From Gracilaria vermiculophylla (lineage: Eukaryota > Rhodophyta > Florideophyceae > Gracilariales > Gracilariaceae): 64,000 nt of DNA. Made by a program: the position numbers and the translations under genes. The stretch lies in NCBI GenBank assembly GCA_019155205.2, contig JAHNZQ020003148.1, positions 837,430-901,429 of the forward strand, written 5' to 3'. Of the stretch, positions 1 to 9,699 are shown piece after piece (within the stretch, counting starts at the first letter, position 1; every line of letters begins with the position of its first letter). A model generated the notes under the pieces. That model worked only from the letters and a program-made list of their open reading frames with translations. It was not told the origin of the DNA and ran no database searches.

Positions 1-1574
1 GTTGCAAGTCAATAGGGAAACCTGGCTTGGTAGGAAGGTGCGGAGGAAAGGATGGCGAGCGAGTGTGTGCGGTCAACAAAACTATCTAGGAGCTCTGCGC
101 GCAACCTCGGATGTCTATCAGACAGTACAGCTGCGGTCTATAACGGTGTGCTGCCACTCACATGAGGCGGATGTGAAAGAATGCATTTACTCGTTTTTAG
201 CCTCCACGCAACGCTATGCTTCTGGTTAAAACACGTCTCTGATAAAGCTCGGACTGCATAGTAAGGCACGTGAACACGTGTGCATCCCACATCCATTGTT
301 AAAGTCTTTCGATTCACAAGTCTTTTTTAGTGACGATGAATTGACAGGTCCACCTTTTTTGTTCTCTGCGGCGCGATCGCGATCGGCTTTCTGCGCGTTG
401 ATCCGACTGCCTACCCACCTTCTCCAACATGTATCTGATGAGAACTGAGACGGGCGCGTACACTCTAAAAAAGGTCAGTCCCACTGGACGACCAACGCAA
501 CCAGCCCATCCATGTACGTTCAAGATAGCCAACAACTCTATCTTCAAACGACTTCGACGCCTCATCGAGAATCTGACCCCATTGTTCTTTTTAACATTTG
601 ATTAGGTCGATTCTCCCCTGACGACAAATTTAGCAGACATCGCGTGACGTTGAAAAAGCGATTCGGTAAGTTATGTAGGCAACGGCGGCTGGACGGATTT
701 GGAAGACATGGCCCTCTAACCATATCGCACATTGCTATATTAACAGGGCTGCTCCCCATGCAACTGAAGGGGAAACGCAAGATGAAAGCATGAAACACAA
801 GTTGTAATTGCAACTCAGAAAACAACTCAAGTGTGCCGTATTGGTCTTCCGAAATGATTGTCCACCTCTTGAAAAGGAAGCCGACCAACTAGCATGAAAA
901 TATGGGTGCACGGGCATTTTGCTTCTTCGTAACGCGAGGGAGATTTGTGTGCGTCCTATAAATTAAACACGAGTACAAGTTTCGATCGGAGTGCAGATGA
1001 AGAGACCATGAATAACCACGGCGTTGCTGTGCTCAAACCAGTCGGAAACATACTTGTTTTGCATTGGGCTGTTACAAATATAAATTAAGAGACAAAGGCA
1101 TAGGAGCAAAAGTCTCTATGAAACGCGTCAATGTGCTTTTTGAACTCAGTACTACATAATTTTCCGAGAAGGACATTTACAGGCATGGAACACACTTGTG
1201 CTGTTTGATTGTGTTGTTCCCACGAGTTGGCTGACCCCGCACTCACCCGTCCTTGCTTTTTATATGGAACTCATTGCAATCGGTGCCAGTTTGCGGCATA
1301 CACGATAAAAGTATGCGGGCCAGACGATTAACCGTTGGATTCGCCTGTTCATTGCTGCCGTCCGTGTCGCGCAGGGCATGCTGCTCAACGGTAAATGCGT
1401 ATTTTGGGTGTTAAAACAAGCAGCATTAAATAAGTTTACGTATGGTCCAAGTTGTGTTCATGCATAATGCTCAATACGAGAGTAAACTAATTGCTGCGAA
1501 TACGACTAGTAGATGTGTAGCAGAATAAAGCTTGCATTCAAGACCCCAGAGGCGAACACAATGAGAGGAATACA
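1..1574. other. Left-edge region without a recognised gene
   Basis: I see no gene here. The open frames at about 314-565 and 562-888 are short, overlap each other and show no family resemblance. The stretch lies downstream of ISCU, so its right end should include the ISCU 3' UTR. A gene entering from the left cannot be excluded. Confidence 0.4.
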
Positions 1575-2132
1575 CTAAGAGCTGGGTGCACTTTGGGCTC
1601 CCCCTTGCTTATCTTTAAGATCCTTGATGGCAGCCTTGATGGCATCCTCTGCAAGCATAGAGCAGTGCAACTTGACGGGAGGCAATTTGAGCTCTTTCGC
1701 AATGTCGCTGTTCTTGATTTTTGTGGCGTCGTCGACATTTCGGCCTTTGACCCACTCTGTAGCCAGAGAAGAAGATGCAATGGCAGAGCCACATCCAAAA
1801 GTCTTAAAAGCTGACTCGACGATTTCCCCGTCATCGTTGACGCGAATCTGAAGCTTCATGACGTCGCCGCAAGCGGGGGCGCCAACTAAACCGGTGCCGA
1901 CGTTCTTATCTTCTTTATTGAGGCTGCCCACGTTTCTTTGGAGAAGGGAGAAGGAAGAGGGTCAGCATGCGAGCAGGGGCGCTTTCGAGGGCGCGGCAAT
2001 GGAAGTATAGGCTTACCTTGGGTTCTCATAGTGGTCGATTACCTTGTCGTGGTAGCAACGGCTTCGCTTGGCCAAGTTGGTCAGGGCAGAGCCATGCGCC
2101 CTGTTGAGGGCAGTTACTGTGGTTCTAATCAT
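1575..2132 (-). CDS. ISCU: Mitochondrial iron-sulfur cluster scaffold ISCU/IscU-type, two exons
   Basis: Fe-S cluster assembly scaffold. It receives sulfur from the NFS1 desulfurase complex in the mitochondrial matrix and passes [2Fe-2S] clusters to HSP70/HSC20. Two exons: 2132-2017 and 1935-1575, with an 81-nt intron (1936-2016, GTAAGC...AAAG, phase 2). The splice restores the invariant core YHDKVIDHYENPRNVGSL. The product is 158 aa, close to family size. Residues 1-26 (MIRTTVTALNRAH...) are Arg-rich and lack acidic residues, as in a mitochondrial presequence. The three cluster-ligand cysteines are present in GAPACGD, FGCGSA and LHCSML, and the LPPVK chaperone-binding motif precedes the last one. 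The ATG at 2132 is in frame and yields the presequence. The gene is divergent from the RNA-binding protein gene at 3256. The family call is firm; mitochondrial location is inferred from the presequence. Confidence 0.96.
1936..2016 (-). other. ISCU intron (81 nt, GT-AG)
   Basis: Read on the minus strand it starts GTAAGC after AACCCAAG and ends CCAAAG before AAACGTGG. Removing it joins CCA-AG|A-AAC-GTG and restores PRNVG, the highly conserved ISCU N-terminal segment. Phase 2. Confidence 0.93.
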
Positions 2133-3255
2133 TTGGCGGGGTACTGGTAGCAGGCAGGAACCTCGTCAACACTCAAGCAAAAAGGTCGGCTGGGGCGGCA
2201 GGTTGTTCACACAAAACGGGACGCCGGGTGCAGTCAGTAGAGAAACGCTCAGCAGAGACGCGGGTTGACTAAAAGCCAAATATATCCCTTGGTATTTTGT
2301 GCTTTGTAACGAAAATGGTGAGTGTGCTGGTGGATGGCTCTTGACTGGGGCCAGGCGCAAGAGCGCGCGAGCGAGCGAACGTGGATCGAACGCAACCTGG
2401 CCAGCAACCGGAGTACCGAAGGCTGAGAGTGGCGCCGACGAGCTGTAATGTTAGTCTTACAACGGCAAAAACTTTGTGAATGTATCGAAAGTTTTCGCAT
2501 GTATTGGGTTGCCGAGAGGTCCGGCTACTGAGGTCGCGGGAGCGGGGCGAAGCGTTGTTGCGAGGCGGAATTGAAGGGAAGTGGTGTGAGCGAAAAAGCG
2601 GCAACCACGCGTGGGCACTGTGGGGCACGTTAAACGGCGGGGGAATCCAAGGCAATCAACAACGACGTGACCAGGCCGCGCGCGGGCGATGCTGGGCCAC
2701 TAACCGGTCCTGCGTGCGGCTGATATGGGGCGCGAAACGACGTAACCGGTCCGAGGAGCGGCGCGGTTGGCCCTATTATGGCTTAATCTGGCTTAACGAG
2801 TGACGTGCGATCGGCGGCGCGCTTTTGGCGCTTTTGGCGCTTTTGGCCAAAACGGCGTGCGTGCGCGTCGAGTTTTGCGCGCCGCTGTTTTGCGCTTATT
2901 TTGCGGCGCCAGGCGCCCAAACGTTCAGAAATCGTTGCTGGAAGCACGCCGTCGCTTGAACGCGCACGCCGCCGTCGCGCGCCCCCCCCCCCCCCCCCAC
3001 CCACTACACTCCGCTCAATTCGCTTTTCGCGCGAATCTTTCGGCCATTCGCGCGAGCGTTTCCGCCCGACAGTAACAACTAGCAGCCGTGGTGGCTTCTC
3101 ACAGTGCTCACACTCTTTTTGCATGGCTGCGTGACGCGGCGTTGTGTTCACCCCCCGCGAAAAAGAACCCCCCCCCTCCCCCCGCTCAAAGCACTTTCTC
3201 ATTGTTTGCGGCCCCGCTCAATTTGCGTCGCTCCTCCAAATCTTCCCCCCGCACC
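2133..3255. promoter_or_regulatory. Divergent promoter region ISCU / RNA-binding protein with E2F-like sites and C-runs
   Basis: This 1.1-kb interval separates two genes reading away from each other. It contains two back-to-back copies of TTTTGGCGC (2823-2831 and 2832-2840) and a palindromic TTTTCGCGCGAA (3024-3035). All three match the TTTSSCGC-type E2F/DP consensus. A run of 17 C lies at 2982-2998, and a second C-rich tract lies at about 3168-3184, just upstream of the start at 3256. No TATA box was recognised. Regulatory function is inferred from motif match only. Confidence 0.5.
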
Positions 3256-4709
3256 ATGACCGTGCCGTATGGTGAAGGAGCCGCCGCTTCTCCGCGCCGC
3301 GACCCTCCCCGCGACAAGGACCCCTACGCCCCCCGCAAGCCGCCGCACGACCGCCACCAAGAAGACCGTTACCACGATGAGCCCATGGACCACCCCCGCC
3401 GCGACCACCCCACTCGCCACTACGCCCGTGGATCTGACCGCCGCCTCTCCCCCCAGCGCCACCACCCCCGCGACGACCACCACTACCCTCGCGACCGCGA
3501 CCAGCCCTCGCCGAGCCGTCCCGACCATCAGCCCCGCGACCCGCTCCCCCCGCACCACGCCCCCGACCACCCTTCCTCGCCGCCCCCCGCCGAACACATG
3601 CCCCACCGCCGCTCGCATGACGCGCACGGTCAGAACGGCAACCGACGCCCTCCGGCTGACAGTGACGCCGATAGCGATCGCAACGAGCGTCGCTATGACC
3701 CCGACCACAACACCAAGCCGTATGGACACGAGGACAAGCCTACTGTGCACAGGCAGCCGCCCAATGCTTCCGAGTCTGCTCGCGATTCGCACCAGCCGCC
3801 CCGATCACGCCCACAGAGTGAGGAACCCAACATGGCGCAGCCTGCTGAGAACGGCAACTCCGCTGACGCTGCCCGCGCTCAAAGCGACAAACAAGCACCC
3901 CACCCAGACGCCGCCCCTCACCCGGGCGCAGAGGGCAGTGCTCCCAACCTCATCAATTTGTTTGTCCGCAATGTAGCGAGGCACGTCGTGGAGGACCAGT
4001 TGGTCACCTTGTTTAGTAAGGTAAGGCATTGGCTCGTGGAGCTCTGCAACTTTTCATGTTACCCCTGCACTTTTCCTGTCATCACAGTATTTTCTAACAA
4101 ACCTTCTTTGTGCCACGGGCAACGCTACGCCCTTCACCACTGACGTCGTGACCTTCTTAGTTTGGCAAAGTTGATTCTGCGATTGTTGTGCGTGATCCGC
4201 TTTCAGGAGAGTGTCGTGGATTCGGCTTCGTTAAGATGTACACAGAAGAGGCAGCGAAAGCAGCGATGGACAACCTGCGTGACTTTGATTTTGAAGGTCG
4301 GAAAATATCGGTTGAAAGAGCGAAGAGAAACGCACCGCACCAGAGAACACCGGGGGCGTACATGGGTATCGATCGGCGGATTCGAGACAGGTACGCTGGG
4401 ATCAAACGTGCGCGAGAGTACGATACTGGAGGCTACGGATACGGTGATCCGTACATGAGAAGAGGATCCTACAGAGGCAGATATGGCGACCCCTCAAGAT
4501 CTAGGTATGACGATCGAGGATGGGATTCAAGGCGTGATCAGCGTCCTCCGTATGGCCGTTCTCCATACGAGGAGCGTGATCGAATTAGAAGGAGGTATGA
4601 GGGGTATGAGGAGGGTCGTGGTTATCCACCGCGGGACTTGGATCGGGACCAACGTCCGCGGGAGCGTCAGCCTCCAGTGCCAAGAGAATCGGCAGATGAT
4701 TATATATGA
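3256..4709 (+). CDS. RRM-containing RS/RD-rich RNA-binding protein (SR/TRA2-like), two exons
   Basis: Probable pre-mRNA splicing or mRNA-binding protein of the nucleus. Exons are 3256-4020 and 4161-4709, with a 140-nt phase-0 intron that interrupts the RRM. The product is 437 aa. Residues 1 to about 230 are extremely rich in Pro, Arg, His and Asp (RRDHP, PRDD-type runs) and probably disordered. One RRM follows (about residues 230-310): the RNP2-like strand is NLFVRNV, the joined boundary reads LFSKFGKVDSAIVV, and RNP1 is RGFGFVKM. The C-terminus is rich in Arg, Tyr, Gly and Asp (GYGYGDPYMRRGSYRGRYGD) with scattered SR dipeptides. I chose the ATG at 3256 because it opens directly onto the acidic/basic tail; the frame is open upstream to 3088 in presumed 5' UTR. 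Exon 1 is strikingly C-rich and exon 2 is not. Exact orthology (TRA2, SRSF or SC35-like) is not resolved. Confidence 0.88.
4021..4160 (+). other. Intron in the RRM gene (140 nt)
   Basis: Donor AAG|GTAAGG at 4021 and acceptor TTCTTAG|TTTGGC ending at 4160. Splicing in phase 0 restores the loop-helix of the RRM (LFSKFGKVDSA). A second GTAAG at 4016 would disrupt the domain and is less likely. Confidence 0.9.
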
Positions 4710-6053
4710 TGTAGAATCTTTCAATCTCCGGAGTGTGTACGTTGCTCTCCAGGTGTATGGGGGATGAGGCGAGGTTCATCTAGAGGTCAACATTTAAGTC
4801 TTTACAGATATGGCGGAGCAGAGCTTGCAGGGTTCCCTTATTATGAACAGCCGGTTTTCTCAACCATCGCTCATCATATTCTGGCAGCATCAGACGACAG
4901 GTTCGAGTCTTGCAAGTATCTTCAACAGCGAAAGATCCCTGCATCTTTCGCTTCCATCTTTGTGATACACAAATAGACGTGGCATTCTTTGCATGCAACA
5001 TCGAGCCTACATGAAACCAGTTCTTCGTGTGCTCTTCCAAAGATCGAGAGAGTCAAAAGAATGATTTCAACTAAGGCTGCTCCAAATGCGTACATAAACC
5101 ACAGAGAAATTTCAGAGCCTAACAATACAGAGCTACAGTACTGTTGTCGGCATATTCCTCCATGGGTCTTCAACCATCTCTCATCTCTTCAATCGAAATC
5201 GATACGTGTTTAGGAAATTCCAGAAAGCCAGACACGATTTTCATGAAGAAGATGTGAAGAAAGAGTAATATGCAACTTCAGCACTCAACTCCATTGTATA
5301 ATCCTGAGAATCTCTTTATTTTTCTTCTTGAGCCAAGCCTATCCTCCGACGTGAGCAAGTCATTCAACCTTCAGCAAAGAGGATGCCTTGCAACTAGCAC
5401 TTCATTCTCTTGTTCCTCTCGTCAACAAAAGTCGAGATTTCCATCGAAATTCTTTTTTTGACCTCAAGGGTCTCAGCTTGTATTTTTAATTCCCAACCCA
5501 TCCATCATTTCTTTGACACAAGTTTCAAGCGCAACACGAGGGGCCTAAACGTTAGCGCTCGAGATCTCAGCGACGAAATTTTGATGCGAGAAATCTCTAC
5601 TCAAAACTCAGATCCTCCAGCCTAGGCTACGTATTTCGCTGTACAACATGCATGACTTGGGGAGGTTAGGAACCCCCGAAGTGTGGCCAGAGCGGAACTA
5701 AGTGTATACGAATATCTGACATGACTTACCGATCTAACTTGTCCGCCTCTAACACCTGGCTCATGTGCCTTGGGAGGGTCTGCTGTTCTCACACGAAGAG
5801 CTGTCCGTAAGCTGTGGTTGTGCCGTTTTAAGAAGCACGAGTTTTATTAATGTGCGCCAGTCTACCTTTTCTTGGAGTGTTCGAAATATGTCGTGGTTGG
5901 ATAGTAGCACATGTCTAAGATGTAAAAGCGCACTGTCAATCATTCTGCAGATATCATGCATTTCCACATACCACTAATGCATCGTAACGGGTTGAGTAAA
6001 AGCGGTCGTTTACACAACACTTCTTGCGGTTATCTACAAATGGCAACTAGTTG
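4710..6053. other. Intergenic region with no recognised gene
   Basis: The 3' flanks of two converging genes, about 1.3 kb. Open frames are below 110 codons and match nothing I know. A GGTTCGAGTC box at 4900-4909 resembles a pol III B box, but the surrounding bases do not fold as a tRNA. Confidence 0.4.
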
Positions 6054-6848
6054 TTATATGTCCACTGGACCTTGGCCTAATGCTTCGAATGTGAGCTTGA
6101 GGCCACCGCCTGAACCCGGAACAAGGGAAGTGACAGTGTCTCCCTCTTTTTTTTGTGGTGGAGCCAGGGTGGGGAGTCCTTCAATGGTCTTCATTGAAAG
6201 AGACACTGAAGCAAACGCAAGTGCACCGTTATATGATATATCGATTACTGGCGCTTTGTTTTTCGACTCCTTTGGGTAATATAAGTCGGAAGCCTCGGCT
6301 TTGACTTCGGTCATAGCCACCGAAACGCTGTCTATTAAATAGTCATTCTCAAAGGCGATCTTGATTTCCGGCGCTTTGTTGATTCGATCGGCCGGGAAAT
6401 ACCGCTGATACAACGCCGGAGACGGAAGGTCGGAGTCGCTGGTGATTTTGGGCTCCTCCTCTGGCTCATCGACCTCTTGGTCGTCGTCAGTGGGCATTTT
6501 AAAGCCCTTAAAGAATTCTGTTTTATCCAGCAATGGAATGACGCCCGTTTTGACCTCTTTCTGTGGTTTATACGCGGCTTTCGGCTGGTAGTTTTTCGGA
6601 ACGTCTGGAAAATCTTTTGTCATTCCATCGGCAACCCAGGCCTTGTAGAATGCCTCACCGCCTGGCATTCCGCCAGTAAATATGTTCTCCTTGAATTTGC
6701 TCTTGCCAACCGTGGTCCAAAGCGAATTAGAGTTTTCCTTGACGGCCATGCTGACACGCGCGGTGTTAGTGACCGGCCGCTGATTGACAACATCGCCCAA
6801 AAACGTCGACGTGCGCAGCGAAGTGTTTGGAGTGATAACAAAAGCCAT
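6054..6848 (-). CDS. Plastid-targeted protein with an internal two-fold repeat; possible phycobilisome/thylakoid-associated protein
   Basis: I do not recognise the family with certainty. The ATG at 6848 gives 264 aa beginning MAFVITPNTSLRTSTFLGD. The MAF start with Ser/Thr/Arg and no acidic residues before residue 19 is typical of red-algal plastid transit peptides. The middle (about residues 35-110) has Trp/Phe/Lys-rich segments. Residues about 145-225 contain two copies of a repeat of about 36 residues: YFPADRINKAPEIKIAFEND and YYPKESKNKAPVIDISYNGA, each followed by a SVSVAM / SVSLSM strand. An acidic linker (DDDQEVDEPEEEP) precedes them. The codon frame is open upstream to 7211, but that part is GC-rich low-complexity sequence and lacks a plausible start context. 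A light-harvesting linker role is inference from targeting and composition only. The gene is divergent from the phosphatase-like gene at 8176. Confidence 0.7.
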   Translation of the reverse strand: MAFVITPNTSLRTSTFLGDVVNQRPVTNTARVSMAVKENSNSLWTTVGKSKFKENIFTGGMPGGEAFYKAWVADGMTKDFPDVPKNYQPKAAYKPQKEVKTGVIPLLDKTEFFKGFKMPTDDDQEVDEPEEEPKITSDSDLPSPALYQRYFPADRINKAPEIKIAFENDYLIDSVSVAMTEVKAEASDLYYPKESKNKAPVIDISYNGALAFASVSLSMKTIEGLPTLAPPQKKEGDTVTSLVPGSGGGLKLTFEALGQGPVDI

Positions 6849-8175
6849 GTCTGGTAGGTATCTATGATGGTTACCGGGCGCGGGGGCCAAGGGGAAAACT
6901 GTAAAATAACACGGTGGGCGACCGGAAGTCCGGTGTGCTCGTGATTTGCCTCTGGAAAACGAGGCGCTTGCGATGACGTTCCGAGGGTGGGCTACGGGCG
7001 GCGCGCGTGAACGGCAATATTGCGGAGATACGATAGTTGTGGGAGCTGAAAGTAGGTGCATTGCTCTTCGGCGGAGGGCGAACTGAGATAACGATGGGAC
7101 CACTTGGCGAATTTGAATTGGGGCGAGATATTTCTGGAATCCAGGGGGGGGCGTCGGCGCGGAGGCGGGATTACCTCGGAAAGATATGGGAACGGTTACT
7201 GGACGATACACAAACCCATTTTGGAAGAATATTTCGGGAAAGTTCCAAGTTTGGAGATCGAGTAAAAAACGTGATGACTTTTAATCGAACGTTCAAACTT
7301 TTTGATTCAAAATCTGCAAGCTTTCACAAACGAAAGGTCTGACAATATTTGGGCAAGAGCATGGTAAGGCAGGTGTGATACTTTTCTGCGCGGTAACGAG
7401 GCAGGAAGTGGCCGCAGAAATGGGTTGCAGCATGTTGAATCACTAACACAGTAGGATAACGAGACGATGGGCGCTGCCGGATTGGCCGCCAGAGTGCGCG
7501 AAGAAGAGACTAACACTTCATCAGTGTTTGACTCTTTAGTGCATTTCAGGAAGCAGACGTGTCTAGAAAGGGAATGGCAGAGAAAACAGACGCCCAAACA
7601 GCACACGGTCTTGTGAGGCGGTCGAGCGGCGGGCAGTCGCGCGCAACGTAGCACGCCATCCAGGCGCGCCCGTCGTGTCGCCAGTCTCGAGTCGGTTAGC
7701 GAGCTGGGGAGCCTTGCCGAGGCCGCCGACACCGTCCGCCCCGATCGGCCCGCGCATTGGGGCGCCCACAAGCCGCGCCGCGGTGGAGAGCGAAGGGCGC
7801 GCGCCGCGCGCCCGCCACGGACCGACCCGTCAGCGCCCATTCGGACCACGCCCCTCGCCGCGTTTCACACGCGGCGGCTTGCGCTTCGCGCGTGCTCTGA
7901 TTGCGCTCGGGCGCGCGCCGCGGGTGGATACGTCACACGGAATGCGCCCAGTCGCGGCACCGTCGCTCAAGGCGTAGCCCACCGCCCTTTTGGTCGCCGC
8001 GCGCTGCCCTTCTTCGCGACGCATTCGTCTTGCCCGCCGCGTCCCCGCCCGCCACTTACCTTCACCGCTTCTTGCTGTTTCTTCCATATTGCTTTCTATG
8101 CGTTTTCTTCCATCGTCCCCGCTTGCTCGCTTTTTCTCCAGTCTTCGCGACATCATCAGTGTTCATCGAACACGC
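6849..8175. promoter_or_regulatory. Divergent promoter region between the plastid-protein gene and the CTD-phosphatase-like gene
   Basis: About 1.3 kb separating two head-to-head starts. The right half (7600-8000) is GC-rich; the left half is more balanced, with an A+T-rich stretch near 7260-7330. The open frames here (for example 7307-7849 minus) are compositional shadows of the GC-rich part. No specific site was recognised. Confidence 0.4.
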
Positions 8176-9699
8176 ATGAACCCATCGCCCGACGCGGCTT
8201 CCAAGGCCGCATCGCAAGCTGCCGGGGAGTCCGCCCCCGCCAAACCCATCGCCGCCGTGCCCGCCACCTCTGAACCCGCCACCACCGAGCCCGTCGCCAC
8301 CGAGCCCGTCGCCATCGAGCCCGTCGCCACCGAGCCCATCGCCACCGAGCCCGTCGCTACCGAGCCCGTCGCCACCGAGCCCGTTGCCACCGAGCCCGTC
8401 GCCACCGAGCCCGTCACTACCGAGCCCGTCACCACCGAGCCCGTCATCACCGAGCCCGCCGCCACCGAGCCCGCCGCCACCGAGCCCGCCGCCACCGAGC
8501 CCGCCGCCACCGAGCCCGCCGCCACCGAGCCCGCCGCCACCGAGCCCATCTCCCCCAAGCCCGTACCCACCCCCTCGACCTCATCGCAGTCCCCTGCTGT
8601 TGCGCTCGAGCCCGCTGCACCCAACCAAACTCCCTCCGTGTCCAAGCTTTCAGCGTGCGAACCCACTGTCGAGCACAGCCGTGAGTCGTTTGCCGAACCG
8701 TCCTCCTCGGCCTCAAGGACGCCCTCATCCGAATCTGAGGATGGTGACACGGTTGTCGATGACCTTCCGACCAAGCAACCCAAATCCCCCGCATCTGCAA
8801 GTGCCGAAGCGACGCCTACAACTCTCAACATCATTCATTCGGTTGCGAATCCAGCCGCCGTGCCTCCGCTTTCGCCTCTTTCAGATGCTACATCGTCCAC
8901 ACCTCGCTCGGGCTTCTTCTCTATATTCTCTCCGCGTAATGCCAAGTCCACTTCACCACTGCGCAGACTCTTTTCCCCTCGTTGGTTCAGCTCGACTCCG
9001 GTTGACCACCGCCAAACGGAGTCCACCATGACAACCACCCCTCCATGGAGAAAGAACCTTGCCTGTTGCTTTGTTCGCCAACAAACTCTGGACGAATCAT
9101 TGCCGGATTATGACTATGTAGAACAGCTAAAGAACCTCGAACCCACGTACGAGCCGGAGCCACCACTTCTTCCAAGCCCTTCACCGCATGCGAAAGATCG
9201 AATATGTCTTGTCCTTGACCTTGACGAAACACTTGTGCACAGCAGCTTCACCCCTCTGCCCAATGCCGACTTTGAAATTCCCTTGGACATGCAGGGTGAG
9301 ATACACACAGTATACGTCAAGAAGCGTCCAGGAGTTGACAATTTCCTCAAGAAAGCCAGCGAATGGTTCGAGATTGTCATCTTTACAGCGTCTCTTGCTT
9401 TGTACGCGAATCCGGTCGTGGACTTGTTAGACCCTCACAATTTGGTTGAGCTGAGACTCTACCGCGAACATTGTGTGCTCATTGGAGGCTGCTACGTGAA
9501 AGATATCGCAAAACTTGGTCGCGATTTGAAGAGAACCGTCATTATTGACAACAGCCCACTGAGTTACGTGCTTCAACCGGAAAACGCCATCCCGATATCA
9601 GCGTTTTTCACTGATGATAATGACAGAGAGCTTGACAAGACACTATCACTACTTGAGCAAACTAGAAACCTCGAGGATGTCAGAAAAGTGCTTGCATAA
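8176..9699 (+). CDS. FCP1/SCP-family (NLI-interacting factor-like) protein phosphatase with N-terminal TEP pentapeptide repeats
   Basis: Probable Ser/Thr phosphatase of the HAD superfamily, the family that includes CTDSP/SCP enzymes dephosphorylating the RNA polymerase II CTD and other targets. The product is 507 aa from the ATG at 8176; an in-frame ATG at 8098 would add 26 residues. Residues about 36-125 are 18 tandem copies of a five-residue unit (ATEPV changing to ATEPA) encoded by a 15-bp repeat. A Ser/Pro-rich linker follows to about residue 330. The catalytic domain (about 342-507) holds the nucleophile motif [10 protein letters not shown] (Asp348, Asp350). It also holds [10 protein letters not shown], the FTAS motif (residue 2 of the HAD set) and a C-terminal DNSP followed by [10 protein letters not shown], as in SCP-type members. 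The domain is complete, so activity is expected. Substrate unknown. Confidence 0.92.
   Translation: MNPSPDAASKAASQAAGESAPAKPIAAVPATSEPATTEPVATEPVAIEPVATEPIATEPVATEPVATEPVATEPVATEPVTTEPVTTEPVITEPAATEPAATEPAATEPAATEPAATEPAATEPISPKPVPTPSTSSQSPAVALEPAAPNQTPSVSKLSACEPTVEHSRESFAEPSSSASRTPSSESEDGDTVVDDLPTKQPKSPASASAEATPTTLNIIHSVANPAAVPPLSPLSDATSSTPRSGFFSIFSPRNAKSTSPLRRLFSPRWFSSTPVDHRQTESTMTTTPPWRKNLACCFVRQQTLDESLPDYDYVEQLKNLEPTYEPEPPLLPSPSPHAKDRICLVLDLDETLVHSSFTPLPNADFEIPLDMQGEIHTVYVKKRPGVDNFLKKASEWFEIVIFTASLALYANPVVDLLDPHNLVELRLYREHCVLIGGCYVKDIAKLGRDLKRTVIIDNSPLSYVLQPENAIPISAFFTDDNDRELDKTLSLLEQTRNLEDVRKVLA
8281..8550 (+). repeat. 15-bp coding tandem repeat, 18 units
   Basis: Eighteen contiguous 15-bp units of the form GCCACCGAGCCCGTC. 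The first ten mostly end in GTC (Val) and the later ones in GCC (Ala). They encode (A/T)TEP(V/A). The unit length is a multiple of three and free of stops in most frames, so long overlapping open frames exist on both strands here; I treat those as by-products. Confidence 0.97.

Noticed and set aside
3199..3976. Long antisense and alternate-frame ORFs over exon 1 of the RNA-binding protein gene
   Set aside because: Shadows of C-rich, low-complexity coding sequence; repetitive Val/Gly/Arg or Thr/Pro composition.
4900..4909. Possible tRNA suggested by GGTTCGAGTC
   Set aside because: No T-stem, acceptor or anticodon arm can be formed around it.
8163..9038. Long open frames opposite and alongside the CTD-phosphatase gene (8163-8834 minus; 8384-9031 plus)
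   Set aside because: They are produced by the stop-free 15-bp repeat and consist of the same unit read in other frames; no independent start or domain.
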